64,000 nucleotides of DNA from an uncultured Pelagibacteraceae bacterium (GCA_902557235.1 CACDZR010000001.1:124001-188000); one strand, 5' to 3'. Shown: positions 53,268 through 62,699, counted from the stretch's first letter. The notes: generated from the letters alone by a model not told the origin. Made by a program: numbers and translations.

Positions 53268-54614
53268 ATGAGCTCAGAAAAAAGAACTTCGGTTCCAAAT
53301 TCTTTAAATGAACATTGGATGCCATTTTCATCCAATAGAGACTTTAAAGAAAATCCTAGATTAATTGTAGAGGCAAAAGGTGTATATTTAAAAAATCATC
53401 AAGGACAAACACAGATTGACGCGAGCTCAGGATTATTTTGTAATCCTTTAGGACATGGACGAAAAGAAATAATCGATGCCATAAGTAATCAATTAAAAAC
53501 TTTAGATTATTGCCAACCATTTCAACAAGGTTTTGGTGGATCATTTGAATTAGCAACTAGAATTTCAAAGCATACTCCAGGAAATTTGAATAGAATTTTT
53601 TATACTATCTGTGGATCAACTGCTGTAGAGACAGCTATTAAAATTGGTATTGCATATCATAGAGCTAGAGGCGATAGCCAAAGATTTAGATTTGTAGGAC
53701 GTGAACGTGGTTATCATGGAATGAATATTGGTGCAACTTCAGTTGGAGGTATGGTAAATAATGTAAAAACATTTGCAAGTGTACTTATGCCTGGAGTTGT
53801 TCATATGAGACATACACATTTACCAGAACATAAATTTGTAAGTGGTCAACCAGAAACAGGAGTTGAACTTGCAGAGGATCTAGAAAGAATTTGTACAAAT
53901 TTTGGAGCAGAAAATATTGCAGCTTGTATTGTTGAACCAATTGCAGGGTCGACTGGAACATTAGTTCCACCTAAAGGATATTTGCAAAGATTAAGAGAAA
54001 TTTGTGACAAGCACGGCATACTTTTAATTTTTGATGAAGTTATTACTGGTTGGGGCAGAACTGGTTCACCATTTGCTTCACAAGAGTATGGTGTAACGCC
54101 AGACTTAATGACAATGGCAAAAGCCACTACTAATGGGATAAGTCCATTAGGAGTTGTTGCATGCAAAGAAGAGATTTACGATGCTATCATGGATGATGCA
54201 CCTAAAGGAACAATTGAATTGTTTCATGGTTATACTTATTCAGGAATTCCTATTTCAGTTGCTGCAGGTTTAGCAGTACAAGATATTTTTGAAAAAGATG
54301 ACATATTCAACAGAGCAAAAGATTTGGCTCCATATTTCCAAAAAGGTTTAATGTCTCTAAAAGATATTGATATTGTAGACAATATTAGAGGATACGGAAT
54401 GATGGGTGGAATTGACATTAAAATGGATAAAAAACCCGGTGCTGCAGGATTCACTTGTTTTAAACATTGTTATGAGGCTGGTGTAAATTTTAAAGCTACT
54501 GGTGATTGTTTGATAATCGCTCCAATGTTTATTTGTGAAAAAAAACATATTGATGAAATTATTGAAAAACTAAGAACTGGAATTACAAATTACGCTAAAA
54601 GTAAAAAGAATTAA
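53268..54614 (+). CDS. tpa: Class III aminotransferase, taurine:pyruvate type
   Basis: A 448-residue PLP aminotransferase. PLP binding uses FDEVITGWGRTGS and the Lys in TMAKATTNGISPLGVV; EPIAGSTGTLVPP and GRERGYHGMNIGAT are family blocks. It probably moves the amino group of taurine to pyruvate, giving sulfoacetaldehyde and alanine, which the following ald recycles. A beta-alanine or other omega-amino acid substrate is possible. It is divergent from tauA. Confidence 0.82.
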   Translation: MSSEKRTSVPNSLNEHWMPFSSNRDFKENPRLIVEAKGVYLKNHQGQTQIDASSGLFCNPLGHGRKEIIDAISNQLKTLDYCQPFQQGFGGSFELATRISKHTPGNLNRIFYTICGSTAVETAIKIGIAYHRARGDSQRFRFVGRERGYHGMNIGATSVGGMVNNVKTFASVLMPGVVHMRHTHLPEHKFVSGQPETGVELAEDLERICTNFGAENIAACIVEPIAGSTGTLVPPKGYLQRLREICDKHGILLIFDEVITGWGRTGSPFASQEYGVTPDLMTMAKATTNGISPLGVVACKEEIYDAIMDDAPKGTIELFHGYTYSGIPISVAAGLAVQDIFEKDDIFNRAKDLAPYFQKGLMSLKDIDIVDNIRGYGMMGGIDIKMDKKPGAAGFTCFKHCYEAGVNFKATGDCLIIAPMFICEKKHIDEIIEKLRTGITNYAKSKKN

Positions 54615-54623
54615 ATTTCATTA

Positions 54624-55742
54624 ATGAGAATTGGTGTACCTAAGGAAATTAAACCTCAAGAAAATCGAATTGGTCTAACACCTGATAGTGTTAAAACATT
54701 AGTATCAGAAGGTCATGAAGTTTTAGTCGAAAATAATGGTGGTTTCGAAGCAGGTTTTGAAAACGATCAATTTATAAAAGCTGGAGCAAAAATTGCTAAA
54801 AGTGCAGCAGATATTTTTAACGATGCAGACATAATTGTTAAAGTCAAAGAACCTCAAAAAGTTGAGGTAGATATGATTAGAGAAAATCAAATCGTATACA
54901 CTTATCTTCATTTAGCTGCTGCGAAAGAACTAACTGAAGGATTAATTAAATCTAAAAGTATTAATATTGCCTATGAAACTGTCACTGATGATAATGGTAG
55001 GCTTCCATTGCTTGCTCCAATGAGCGCTGTTGCAGGAAGAATGTCAGTTCAAGCAGGAGCACATTGTTTAGAAAAAAATCAAAAGGGTAGAGGCCTTTTG
55101 TTAGGTGGTGCACCTGGTGTTACTGGTGGAACGGTTGTAATTTTAGGTGGCGGAGTTGTAGGAGAAAATGCTGCGGTTATTGCGACTGGTATGCAAGCAA
55201 AAGTTCATATTGTAGATAAATCCGAAGCAAGATTAAAACAATTAGTTGAGATGTTTGGTAATAAAATTATTCCAGAACAAAGCGATAAAATAGATTTGAA
55301 TAAATTAGTTGCTGAAGCAGATTTATTAGTAGGTGGAGTTTTAATTCCAGGTGCAGAAGCACCAAAATTGATAACTAAAGACATGTTAAAATTAATGAAA
55401 AGAGGATCAGTCATTGTCGATGTTGCAATTGATCAAGGTGGATGTGTTGAAACTAGTAAACCTACAACACACGGAGACCCCACATACATAGTTGATGATG
55501 TAGTTCATTATTGTGTAGCAAACATGCCTGGTGGCGTACCAAGAACCTCTACGTTAGCATTAAATAAAGCAACGTTGCCTTTCTTAGTAAAACTTGCAAA
55601 CAAAGGTTATCAAAAAGCTTTAGGGGAAGATAAAAACTTTTTAGCAGGATTAAATGTTCATAAGGGTCATGTGACTTATAAAGCTGTTGCAGATGTTTTT
55701 GGACATGAATATGTTAACCCAGGAGATGCAATCAAAAATTAA
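54624..55742 (+). CDS. ald: Alanine dehydrogenase
   Basis: A 372-residue NAD enzyme converting alanine to pyruvate and ammonia. It starts MRIGVPKEIKPQENRIGLTP; the Lys and His of the active site are present (VKVKEP and YTYLHLAA), and the NAD loop is ILGGGVVGENAA. It follows tpa after nine bases and regenerates the pyruvate that Tpa consumes. The dimethylglycine dehydrogenase follows after four bases. Confidence 0.95.
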   Translation: MRIGVPKEIKPQENRIGLTPDSVKTLVSEGHEVLVENNGGFEAGFENDQFIKAGAKIAKSAADIFNDADIIVKVKEPQKVEVDMIRENQIVYTYLHLAAAKELTEGLIKSKSINIAYETVTDDNGRLPLLAPMSAVAGRMSVQAGAHCLEKNQKGRGLLLGGAPGVTGGTVVILGGGVVGENAAVIATGMQAKVHIVDKSEARLKQLVEMFGNKIIPEQSDKIDLNKLVAEADLLVGGVLIPGAEAPKLITKDMLKLMKRGSVIVDVAIDQGGCVETSKPTTHGDPTYIVDDVVHYCVANMPGGVPRTSTLALNKATLPFLVKLANKGYQKALGEDKNFLAGLNVHKGHVTYKAVADVFGHEYVNPGDAIKN

Positions 55743-55746
55743 TTAA

Positions 55747-58191
55747 ATGGAAAAAAAACTTCCAAATAGCACTAAAGTTGTTGTTATAGGAGGTGGAGTG
55801 GTAGGTTGTTCAGTTGCTTACCATTTAGCTAAATTTGGTTGGAAAGATACAATTCTTTTAGAAAGAGATCAGTTAACCTCAGGGACAACCTGGCATGCAG
55901 CTGGATTAGTAAGTCAATTAGGTCCCTCAGCAGCAATTACCAAAATTAGAAAATATACTTTAGATCTTTATAAAGAACTTGAAAAAAAAGTTGATCATTC
56001 AGCTGGATTAAAATTGAACGGTGCACTTTCAATTGCTGAGAATAAAGGTAGATGGCAAGAACTTCAAAGACAAGCAACCACAGCTCAGCTCTTTGATGTT
56101 GATGTAAGAATTTTAGATAAAGATCAAATTAAAAAAGATTATCCAATTGTGAATACCGATGAAGTTTTAGGAGGAATTTTAATGCCAGGCGATGGTGCTG
56201 CAGATCCATCAGGAGTAACACATATGTTAGCAAAAGCAGCTAGAATGGAAGGAGCAAAAATTTTTGAACAATCTCCTGTTGATGAAATTTTAACAAAGAA
56301 TGGAAAAATTTCTGGAGTAAAAGTAAATGGCCAAAAAATTGATTGCGAGTATATAGTTTTAGCTTCAGGAATGTGGTCACGCCAAATTGGAGAAAAAGCT
56401 GGAGTAAGTATACCTCTTTATCCAGCAGAACATTTTTATATTATTACTGAGCCGATTGAAAATCTTTCTAAAACTTTACCAGTGATAAGAGATTTTGATA
56501 ATAGGACTTATATTAAAGAAGACGCTGGAAAAATATTAGTTGGTATATTTGAGTCTCAGTCTATTCCAGCTTGGGATAAAATTAACAAAGTTCCAGAGGA
56601 TTTTTCGTTTGGAGAATTTCAAGAAAATTTTGAGCATTTTGAACCTTATTTAGCTACTGCAATTAAAAGATTTCCAGTTTTAGAAACAGCAGGAATTAGA
56701 AAATTTTTTTCAGGTCCAGAGTCATTTACTCCAGATACAAATACACTATTAGGAGAGGTGCCTGAAATAAAAAACTTTTTTGTATGCTGTGGTTTAAACA
56801 GTATTGGAATTGGAAGTGGAGGAGGAGTTGGTAAAGTTACTGCTGAATGGTTAATCAATGGACATATTAACGAAGATATTTTTTGTTATGACATTAAAAG
56901 ATTTCAAAAATTTCATTCTGATCTAAGTTTTATTAAAAAAAGAATTACGGAGTCTTTAGGAGATTTATATGGAATGCATTGGCCGTTTAAACAACATAAA
57001 ACTTCAAGGAATATAAAAACTCTTCCATATCATGATGAGTTAAAAAGTTTTGGTGCTTGTTTTGGTGTGTCTGGTGGATATGAAAGACCTATGTGGTTTG
57101 CATTAGATGGAGAAAAAACGGAATATGAATACAGCTATAATTACCAAAATTGGTACCCTTCTGCAGAATATGAAACGAATAATACTGTCAAGAAAGTTGG
57201 TTTATTTGACTTAACTCCTTTTTCTAAATTTGAGATTAAATCTGATAAAGCTCATAAGGAATTACAAAAAATTTGTACTGCAAATATCAAAAATGAAGTT
57301 GGCAAATGTATTTATACACATATGTTAAATCCCGATGGTGGCATTGAAGCAGATTTAACAGTTGTTTGCATCGATAAAGATCATTTTAGAATTATAAGTT
57401 CTGCAGCCACAAGGGAGAGAGATAAATTTCACATAAAAAAATACCTCGCAAAAGATATAGAGTTAAAAGACGTTACAGATGATTTTTGTGTATTTGGTGT
57501 GTTTGGACCAAAGAGCAGAGCTTTAATGAAATCAATTTCAAAAGATAATTTTGAAAATGATAATTTTAGATTTAGTACAGCAAAATATATCACTATTGAA
57601 GGAATTAAAATTTGGACTCAAAGATTGTCATATGTTGGAGAATTAGGTTACGAATTATATGTTAAATCGAAAGATGCTAAAAAAATTTACGAATTGCTGA
57701 TTGATAAAGGTAAAGATTTTAACCTTTCGAATTGTGGTATGCACGCTATGGATATTATGCGAATGGAGAGCGGGTTTTTACATTGGGGCCATGATATTTC
57801 ACCAGAGGAAAATCAATATCAAGCAGGTTTATCTTTCACAATAAGTTCTAAAAAAGAGGATGAATTTATTGGTAAAAAAGCATTGGAAAAGATCAAAAAA
57901 GAAAAAATTAAAAGTAGATTTGCAATGTTTACTTTAAAAGATAGTAAGCCAGGTGAACCATTATTGCTTCATGATGAGCCTATATATTTAGAAAATAACA
58001 TTATAGGAAGATCAACATCAGGCAATTATTCTTTTAATTTTAAGAAAAATTTAACATTTGGTTATATCAATAACGATATTTCAAATGACGAACTTCACAA
58101 AAAACATCTATTCATTGAAGTAGAGAAAAAAAAATATCCAATAGAGATTATTATCAAACCTTTAAAACAAACTAATTTTAAAAATAATTAA
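55747..58191 (+). CDS. Dimethylglycine/sarcosine dehydrogenase (FAD + GcvT domains)
   Basis: An 814-residue two-domain enzyme. The N-terminal DAO half has VVIGGGVVGCSVAYHLAKFG and ERDQLTSGTTWHAAGL (FAD binding, covalent His expected in WHAAG). A GcvT-like half with GELGYELY and HAMDIMRMESG binds tetrahydrofolate and takes up formaldehyde. It demethylates dimethylglycine or sarcosine from glycine betaine to give glycine and methylene-THF. In-frame length matches the family. The stop overlaps the BASS gene by four bases. Confidence 0.92.
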   Translation: MEKKLPNSTKVVVIGGGVVGCSVAYHLAKFGWKDTILLERDQLTSGTTWHAAGLVSQLGPSAAITKIRKYTLDLYKELEKKVDHSAGLKLNGALSIAENKGRWQELQRQATTAQLFDVDVRILDKDQIKKDYPIVNTDEVLGGILMPGDGAADPSGVTHMLAKAARMEGAKIFEQSPVDEILTKNGKISGVKVNGQKIDCEYIVLASGMWSRQIGEKAGVSIPLYPAEHFYIITEPIENLSKTLPVIRDFDNRTYIKEDAGKILVGIFESQSIPAWDKINKVPEDFSFGEFQENFEHFEPYLATAIKRFPVLETAGIRKFFSGPESFTPDTNTLLGEVPEIKNFFVCCGLNSIGIGSGGGVGKVTAEWLINGHINEDIFCYDIKRFQKFHSDLSFIKKRITESLGDLYGMHWPFKQHKTSRNIKTLPYHDELKSFGACFGVSGGYERPMWFALDGEKTEYEYSYNYQNWYPSAEYETNNTVKKVGLFDLTPFSKFEIKSDKAHKELQKICTANIKNEVGKCIYTHMLNPDGGIEADLTVVCIDKDHFRIISSAATRERDKFHIKKYLAKDIELKDVTDDFCVFGVFGPKSRALMKSISKDNFENDNFRFSTAKYITIEGIKIWTQRLSYVGELGYELYVKSKDAKKIYELLIDKGKDFNLSNCGMHAMDIMRMESGFLHWGHDISPEENQYQAGLSFTISSKKEDEFIGKKALEKIKKEKIKSRFAMFTLKDSKPGEPLLLHDEPIYLENNIIGRSTSGNYSFNFKKNLTFGYINNDISNDELHKKHLFIEVEKKKYPIEIIIKPLKQTNFKNN

Positions 58192-59039
58192 GTTCTATTT
58201 CTTAAGAAAAATACAAAAAGAACAGAAGTCATCATCATAATCAAAGCATAAGCTGCTGTTGGAACCATGTAAGTCATGTTTTGTCCAAACAGTTGAGTTC
58301 CTACAAAAACAGCTAACGTTCCATTTTGTAATCCACACTCAAGAGATATACATCTTTGTTGAGCAACACCTGATGCAAAAAATTTAGCTACGTAAAAGCC
58401 TATGATCATCATGGAAATATTAAGAACCAAAGCAATAGTTCCTGCTGTAGTTAGGAACATTATGATGCTATCCCATTCTTGAATGTAGATAGCAATGAAA
58501 ACAATTGAAAATAATCCTATAGATGCTTTTTCAATAATTTTGATATTATTTTCTATGAAATCACTAAAAAATTTTCTAATAATCATTCCAATTATCACTG
58601 GCACAGTAACTACAAAAAACATCTTTAAGGATATACCAAGCATTGAAACATCTTTTTCGATATAAGTGATATTAAATAAATCAATTGATAAGAAAACTAT
58701 ATAAGGAACTGAAACAATACTTATCAAACTAGTAAACGCAGTGAGAGATATAGATAGTGCGACATCACCATCTGCAAATTTAGTGAGCACATTTGATGTT
58801 ACTCCACCAGGTGCAGCTGCAATCAACATTACCCCTAAAGCTAGCTCAATTGGAGTTTTTAAAATAATTATTAACAGATAACCAATAATTGGAAGAACAA
58901 CTAATTGACAAATTAAACCAACAAAAAATTCTTTTGGATGCTGAAATACTCTTGTGAAATCTTTTACTGTTAATGACGCCCCAAGCCCTAACATTATAAG
59001 AGCTAGCGCAAATGGCGCTATTGTTGTTACTATACCCAT
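58188..59039 (-). CDS. Bile acid:sodium symporter (BASS)-family transporter
   Basis: A 283-residue membrane protein with eight or nine hydrophobic segments and the family blocks LMLIAAAPGGVTSNVLTKFA and SLECGLQNGTLAVFVGTQLF. BASS proteins carry organic anions with sodium; members include pyruvate and pantoate transporters. The substrate here is not readable, though the surrounding sulfonate and amine genes suggest a small organic anion. It lies 40 bases from the regulator gene. Confidence 0.88.
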   Translation of the reverse strand: MGIVTTIAPFALALIMLGLGASLTVKDFTRVFQHPKEFFVGLICQLVVLPIIGYLLIIILKTPIELALGVMLIAAAPGGVTSNVLTKFADGDVALSISLTAFTSLISIVSVPYIVFLSIDLFNITYIEKDVSMLGISLKMFFVVTVPVIIGMIIRKFFSDFIENNIKIIEKASIGLFSIVFIAIYIQEWDSIIMFLTTAGTIALVLNISMMIIGFYVAKFFASGVAQQRCISLECGLQNGTLAVFVGTQLFGQNMTYMVPTAAYALIMMMTSVLFVFFLRNRT

Positions 59040-59079
59040 GACCCCTCTGTGTAATAATCGAAAATAATTTATTAAAGAT

Positions 59080-60057
59080 TTAAGAAATTACAAGAAGATT
59101 TAAAATTTTACGAATAAACTTTGCCTTATATTTAAAAATTTGTGCTTGATAAGGTAAAATTTTTCTAAAATTCATAGTGGTTAGCACATATTGTTTTTTT
59201 TTATTTAACTTTATTAAATCCTCTTTTATTAAATATTTACACTTTCTAATTATTGTTGCTCTGGGAATTTTTGTCATATCAGAAATCGACATTGCGCTTA
59301 TACCAGTTTCTGCCCCAAGATTTTCTATAACAATATTACTAGTAGTAAAGTAATCTAATGAGGGTTTATTCTTATCAGAATTTAATTGATCTGTTACGTT
59401 TAAAACTTGGTTCATGCAAACTGTTCCCCAAATATGAAACGTAGTTAAATCTTTAAAAAATTTATGGTAACCTATAATCAATGGTATTTGCATTCTATAA
59501 AACCAACCCCATGCCAATGAAAATCTTTTTTTTATAATATTTTCAATAATTTTTTGATCAGGTTTTTTAGAATAAACCTTATCTTTATTTAAGGCTTTGG
59601 AAACTAAAGATATATATTTTGATGAAAATTTTATTTGTTGTTCTGGCTTAACAAAGTCGAATGCTTTTCTATCGATTACAATTTTTTTTTTATTACGAGT
59701 TATTACACCTTCATTTTCAAGTTCTATAACTTTTCTTCTAATTGTTTCTTTAGGTAAATCTAATTTTTCACAAAGTTCAGTAATACTAAACCTATCAATT
59801 TGAAGATATGATTTCGAGTAGTATTCATCATAAGAGTATTGAATATTCATCTGGTCGTAAAATTGAAGAGTCTTTTCAATTAAAGAAATTATTATCATAT
59901 ATTTATAGTGATCATTAAATGGCCTATAAACACTGTTCATCCAATTCCATTGATGTGATATCCAATCTTTACTTAGAGTAGAATAATGAGACATAATGGA
60001 TTCATATACCTGGTCGTCGGAGAGTGTTTTTGAAAAATCTATTTCCTGAATGCTCAT
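59080..60057 (-). CDS. Regulator with two winged-helix domains
   Basis: A 325-residue protein with two winged-helix-like segments: one at about 93-145 (SITELCEKLDLPKETIRRKV, ELENEGVITRNKKKIV) and one at about 254-310 (ISDMTKIPRATIIRKCKYLI, EDLIKLNKKKQYVLT). The first helix pair is MarR-like; the region between is aromatic-rich, with no obvious metal or ligand motif. I do not recognise the family. The upstream promoter carries repeated boxes, so it likely regulates itself and the small genes it faces. Confidence 0.8.
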   Translation of the reverse strand: MSIQEIDFSKTLSDDQVYESIMSHYSTLSKDWISHQWNWMNSVYRPFNDHYKYMIIISLIEKTLQFYDQMNIQYSYDEYYSKSYLQIDRFSITELCEKLDLPKETIRRKVIELENEGVITRNKKKIVIDRKAFDFVKPEQQIKFSSKYISLVSKALNKDKVYSKKPDQKIIENIIKKRFSLAWGWFYRMQIPLIIGYHKFFKDLTTFHIWGTVCMNQVLNVTDQLNSDKNKPSLDYFTTSNIVIENLGAETGISAMSISDMTKIPRATIIRKCKYLIKEDLIKLNKKKQYVLTTMNFRKILPYQAQIFKYKAKFIRKILNLLVIS

Positions 60058-60072
60058 AACTTTAATTTTGCT

Positions 60073-60147
60073 AATAGAAACCCAAATTGAACAGTTGTCA
60101 ATTTAATAGTGACCCAAATTGAACTTTCATAAAATTGTTCTTATCAT
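60073..60147. promoter_or_regulatory. Divergent promoters with two ACCCAAATTGAAC boxes
   Basis: Minus strand: TTGACA (60101-60096), 17-base spacer, TCTATT (60078-60073) for the regulator. Plus strand: TTGAAC (60119-60124), 17-base spacer, TATCAT (60142-60147) for the small membrane protein. The same 13-base box ACCCAAATTGAAC stands at 60080-60092 and 60112-60124, 32 bases apart (three helical turns). The first box lies within the regulator promoter, the second forms the other -35. Confidence 0.75.
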
Positions 60148-60168
60148 TGTAAAATGTTTTAATAAAGT

Positions 60169-60399
60169 ATGAATACTAAAGGCTTTACAGAGAATACTGA
60201 AAATATCGAGACCCCAAATGATATTAATGTTTCTGAAAAGCCTTTAAATCCAAACAAAATTAGTTCTGGAAGAGTTGATATCAACGTTTTAAAGTCAAAA
60301 CTAGAGGCACAACAAGGTAAGGAGTTAAGAAAAAATATTTTCATTTTTTCATTTTGCATTCTGCTATTAGGTTCGATTGGAATATTTCTATCTTTATAA
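60169..60399 (+). CDS. Small tail-anchored protein, paralogue A
   Basis: A 76-residue protein: a hydrophilic N-terminus, the block SSGRVDINVLKSKL, a basic stretch and a C-terminal membrane helix (about 55-75, IFIFSFCILLLGSIGIFLSL). I do not recognise it. It has a clear promoter with the regulator's box. Its paralogue lies next in line. Confidence 0.72.
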   Translation: MNTKGFTENTENIETPNDINVSEKPLNPNKISSGRVDINVLKSKLEAQQGKELRKNIFIFSFCILLLGSIGIFLSL

Positions 60400-60438
60400 T
60401 TTTATTTGCTAATAATTTAAAAGAGTGTTTTATTACCC

Positions 60439-60651
60439 ATGATGAAAAATTTAACTAATTCTCTTAAACAAAAACTTACTTCGAAATATACAGTTTCTGA
60501 CATACCACAAATCTCCTCTAGAAGTACAGATATTAACGTTCTTTTGAACAGAGTAAAATCTGACAAAAAAGAAGAAATTAGAAAAAAGTTTTATTTTTCT
60601 GCTGCTGCTTCTGCAGGATTAATTTTATTTGGTTTAGTTGTTTTTAGCTAA
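60439..60651 (+). CDS. Small tail-anchored protein, paralogue B
   Basis: A 70-residue protein with SSRSTDINVLLNRV followed by a basic segment (KKEEIRKKFYFSA) and a C-terminal membrane helix. It shares with its neighbour the spaced SSxxxDINVLxxxx pattern and layout, so the two are a tandem duplication that has diverged. Start could be either of two adjacent ATGs (60439 or 60442). No ribosome site is clear. Confidence 0.7.
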   Translation: MMKNLTNSLKQKLTSKYTVSDIPQISSRSTDINVLLNRVKSDKKEEIRKKFYFSAAASAGLILFGLVVFS

Positions 60652-60699
60652 AACCAAACATTTAATCAAAAATCACATGAATTTAATGATTAATAATTA

Positions 60700-60727
60700 T
60701 TGAATCAAAATTTATAAATATTATAAA
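60700..60727 (+). promoter_or_regulatory. Putative tRNA-Met promoter
   Basis: TTGAAT (60700-60705), a 16-base spacer and TATAAA (60722-60727), 15 bases before the mature tRNA start. Position and spacing fit. Confidence 0.55.
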
Positions 60728-60742
60728 TCAACAAAGTAAAAA

Positions 60743-60819
60743 GGCGGGGTAGCTCAGTTGGTTAGAGCGCGGGACTCATAAGCCCGAGGTCAGTGGTTCG
60801 ATCCCACTTCCCGCTACCA
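60743..60819 (+). tRNA. tRNA-Met (CAT anticodon)
   Basis: A complete 77-base cloverleaf with encoded CCA. Acceptor GGCGGGG pairs with TCCCGCT (G-U at both ends), D-arm GCTC...GAGC, anticodon arm CGGGA-CTCATAA-GCCCG, T-arm GTGG-TTCGATC-CCAC. The anticodon CAT is Met; a tRNA-Ile with modified C (CAT read as lysidine) cannot be excluded, though the elongator-Met features fit. It abuts the rmlA stop with no bases between. Confidence 0.93.
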
Positions 60820-61689
60820 TTATTTAGTTAGTTTTCTCAAATAATTTGAATACTCACAATTTCCATAAAAATTAATTGCTTTAATTATTTGATTATTTGA
60901 AATCCATTTATTATTTAAGGCGATTTCCTCAAGGCATGCAATTTTAAATCCTTGTCTATTTTCAATAGCGGATACAAATGCAGATGTTTTATAAAAGTCT
61001 TCTATAGAACCCGTATCTAACCAAGCTCCACCTCTCCCAATTATATCTGCACTCAACTGTTTTTTTGATTTATAAAAATTTAATAAATCAACAATTTCTA
61101 CCTCACCTCTTTTTGATGGCTTAAGTTTTTTTGCTAATTCAACTACTTTATTATCAAAAAAGTATAATCCCGTAATTGCTAAATCTGACAAGAATTTTTT
61201 TGGTTTTTCTTTTATTGATAAGATTTTATTTTTTTTATCTACTTTTGCCACCCCAAATGCTTCAGGGTGTTGAACCTTATGCAATACCACTCTAGCACCT
61301 TTTTTTAATTTTGTATTTTCTTGAAGTTTTGAAGTAAGATTTTGACCATAAAAAAAATTATCTCCCAAGATCATTGCAACGTTATCTTTGCCAATAAATT
61401 TTTCCCCAATTACAAAAGCATCAGGTAACCCCCTTGGTTTATCTTGTTCAAGATAAGTTATTTTTATTCCCAAATTATTTCCATTTGGAATAAGTTTTTT
61501 ATATTGATACAATTGTCCTTTATTAACAATAATTAAAATGTCTTTTATTCCTGCAAGCATTAAGATTGATAGAGGATAAAAAATTAAAGGTTTATCATAA
61601 ATTGGAAGAAGTTGTTTGTTAACCGCTTTTGTTAATGGACTCATCCTAGTACCCTTGCCACCAGCTAAAATAATTCCTTTTTTAATCAT
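60820..61689 (-). CDS. rmlA: Glucose-1-phosphate thymidylyltransferase
   Basis: A 289-residue nucleotidyltransferase making dTDP-glucose. The signature GIILAGGKGTRMSPLTKAVN with QLLPIYDKPLIFYPLS is complete, and MILGDNFFYG and GGAWLDTGS are typical. It precedes nothing downstream on its strand other than the tRNA (convergent) and follows rmlB with a four-base overlap (61686-61689), the usual pair for dTDP-sugar synthesis. Confidence 0.95.
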   Translation of the reverse strand: MIKKGIILAGGKGTRMSPLTKAVNKQLLPIYDKPLIFYPLSILMLAGIKDILIIVNKGQLYQYKKLIPNGNNLGIKITYLEQDKPRGLPDAFVIGEKFIGKDNVAMILGDNFFYGQNLTSKLQENTKLKKGARVVLHKVQHPEAFGVAKVDKKNKILSIKEKPKKFLSDLAITGLYFFDNKVVELAKKLKPSKRGEVEIVDLLNFYKSKKQLSADIIGRGGAWLDTGSIEDFYKTSAFVSAIENRQGFKIACLEEIALNNKWISNNQIIKAINFYGNCEYSNYLRKLTK

Positions 61690-62699
61690 GATTTCCCTAA
61701 TCTTTTAACAATATCTTTTTTTGACAAGTTTTTGTAGTACGTTTTATTTTTAGTATACCACTCAAATGTTAATTTAATCCCCTCTGAAAAATTAACTTTT
61801 GGTTTCCAACCAAGTTTTTTAATAATTTTATTGCTGTTTAAAGCATACCTAATATCATGTCCTGGACGATCTTTAACGAAATTTATTTTTACATTTTTTC
61901 CAATTTTTACTAACTTTTTTGAAATAGCTAATAGTTGTGAACACACTTGTAAGTTATTCAAATTTTTATTTGAACCAATATTATAAAATTCTCCAATTTT
62001 GCCTTTTAAAAATACTTTTATTAAAGCTTCACAATGATCTTTTACAAAAATCCATTCTCTTGAATTTGTGCCTTTCCCATAAATTGGTAAGGGTTTATTA
62101 TTTAAAATGTTGTAAATTAATTTTGGTATTAATTTTTCAGGATGTTGTTTTGGCCCATAATTATTTGAACAATTAGTTACAATAGCTGGAATTTTATAAG
62201 TTCTAACATATGATCTGACTAAGTGATCTGAGGCTGCTTTGCTCGCAGCGTAAGGTGAACTAGGATTATAAGGAAAATTTTCATTTGAACGGCCTTTTAA
62301 AATATCACCATAAACTTCATCAGTAGAAATATGAATTAATTTACACTTATATTTTCTAGCAAATTTTTTAAAACACTCTAATAAATTATATACATCAACA
62401 ATATTACTATCAATAAAGTTAGCTGGATTATCTATAGATCTATCTACATGAGTTTCAGCAGCAAGATTAAAAATGCAGGAAGGCTTATATTTATTTAATA
62501 TTTTATTGAATTTTTTATCCCCTATGCTGCATTTTATAAACTTATAGTTTTTAAAAGATTTTAATTTTCTTACATTATAGAAATTTGATGAATAAGTGAC
62601 TTTATCAATATTTATAACAAAATATTTTTTTTTTATTAATAACTCAATTAAATTACTTCCTATAAATCCTAACCCGCCAGTTACAATTATTTTTTTCAT
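61686..62699 (-). CDS. rmlB: dTDP-glucose 4,6-dehydratase
   Basis: A 337-residue extended SDR enzyme: VTGGLGFIGSNLIELL binds NAD, AAETHVDRSIDNP and STDEVYGD hold the active-site Asp/Glu, and the YxxxK pair lies in YAASKAASDHLVRSY. It makes dTDP-4-keto-6-deoxyglucose, precursor of surface deoxysugars. It overlaps rmlA by four bases and is divergent from the glycosyltransferase. Confidence 0.96.
   Translation of the reverse strand: MKKIIVTGGLGFIGSNLIELLIKKKYFVINIDKVTYSSNFYNVRKLKSFKNYKFIKCSIGDKKFNKILNKYKPSCIFNLAAETHVDRSIDNPANFIDSNIVDVYNLLECFKKFARKYKCKLIHISTDEVYGDILKGRSNENFPYNPSSPYAASKAASDHLVRSYVRTYKIPAIVTNCSNNYGPKQHPEKLIPKLIYNILNNKPLPIYGKGTNSREWIFVKDHCEALIKVFLKGKIGEFYNIGSNKNLNNLQVCSQLLAISKKLVKIGKNVKINFVKDRPGHDIRYALNSNKIIKKLGWKPKVNFSEGIKLTFEWYTKNKTYYKNLSKKDIVKRLGKS

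Noticed and set aside
60743..60819. tRNA-Met as a used integration (att) site.
   Set aside because: I did not find a second copy of its 3' end in the window and there is no integrase, so only adjacency to surface-sugar genes remains.
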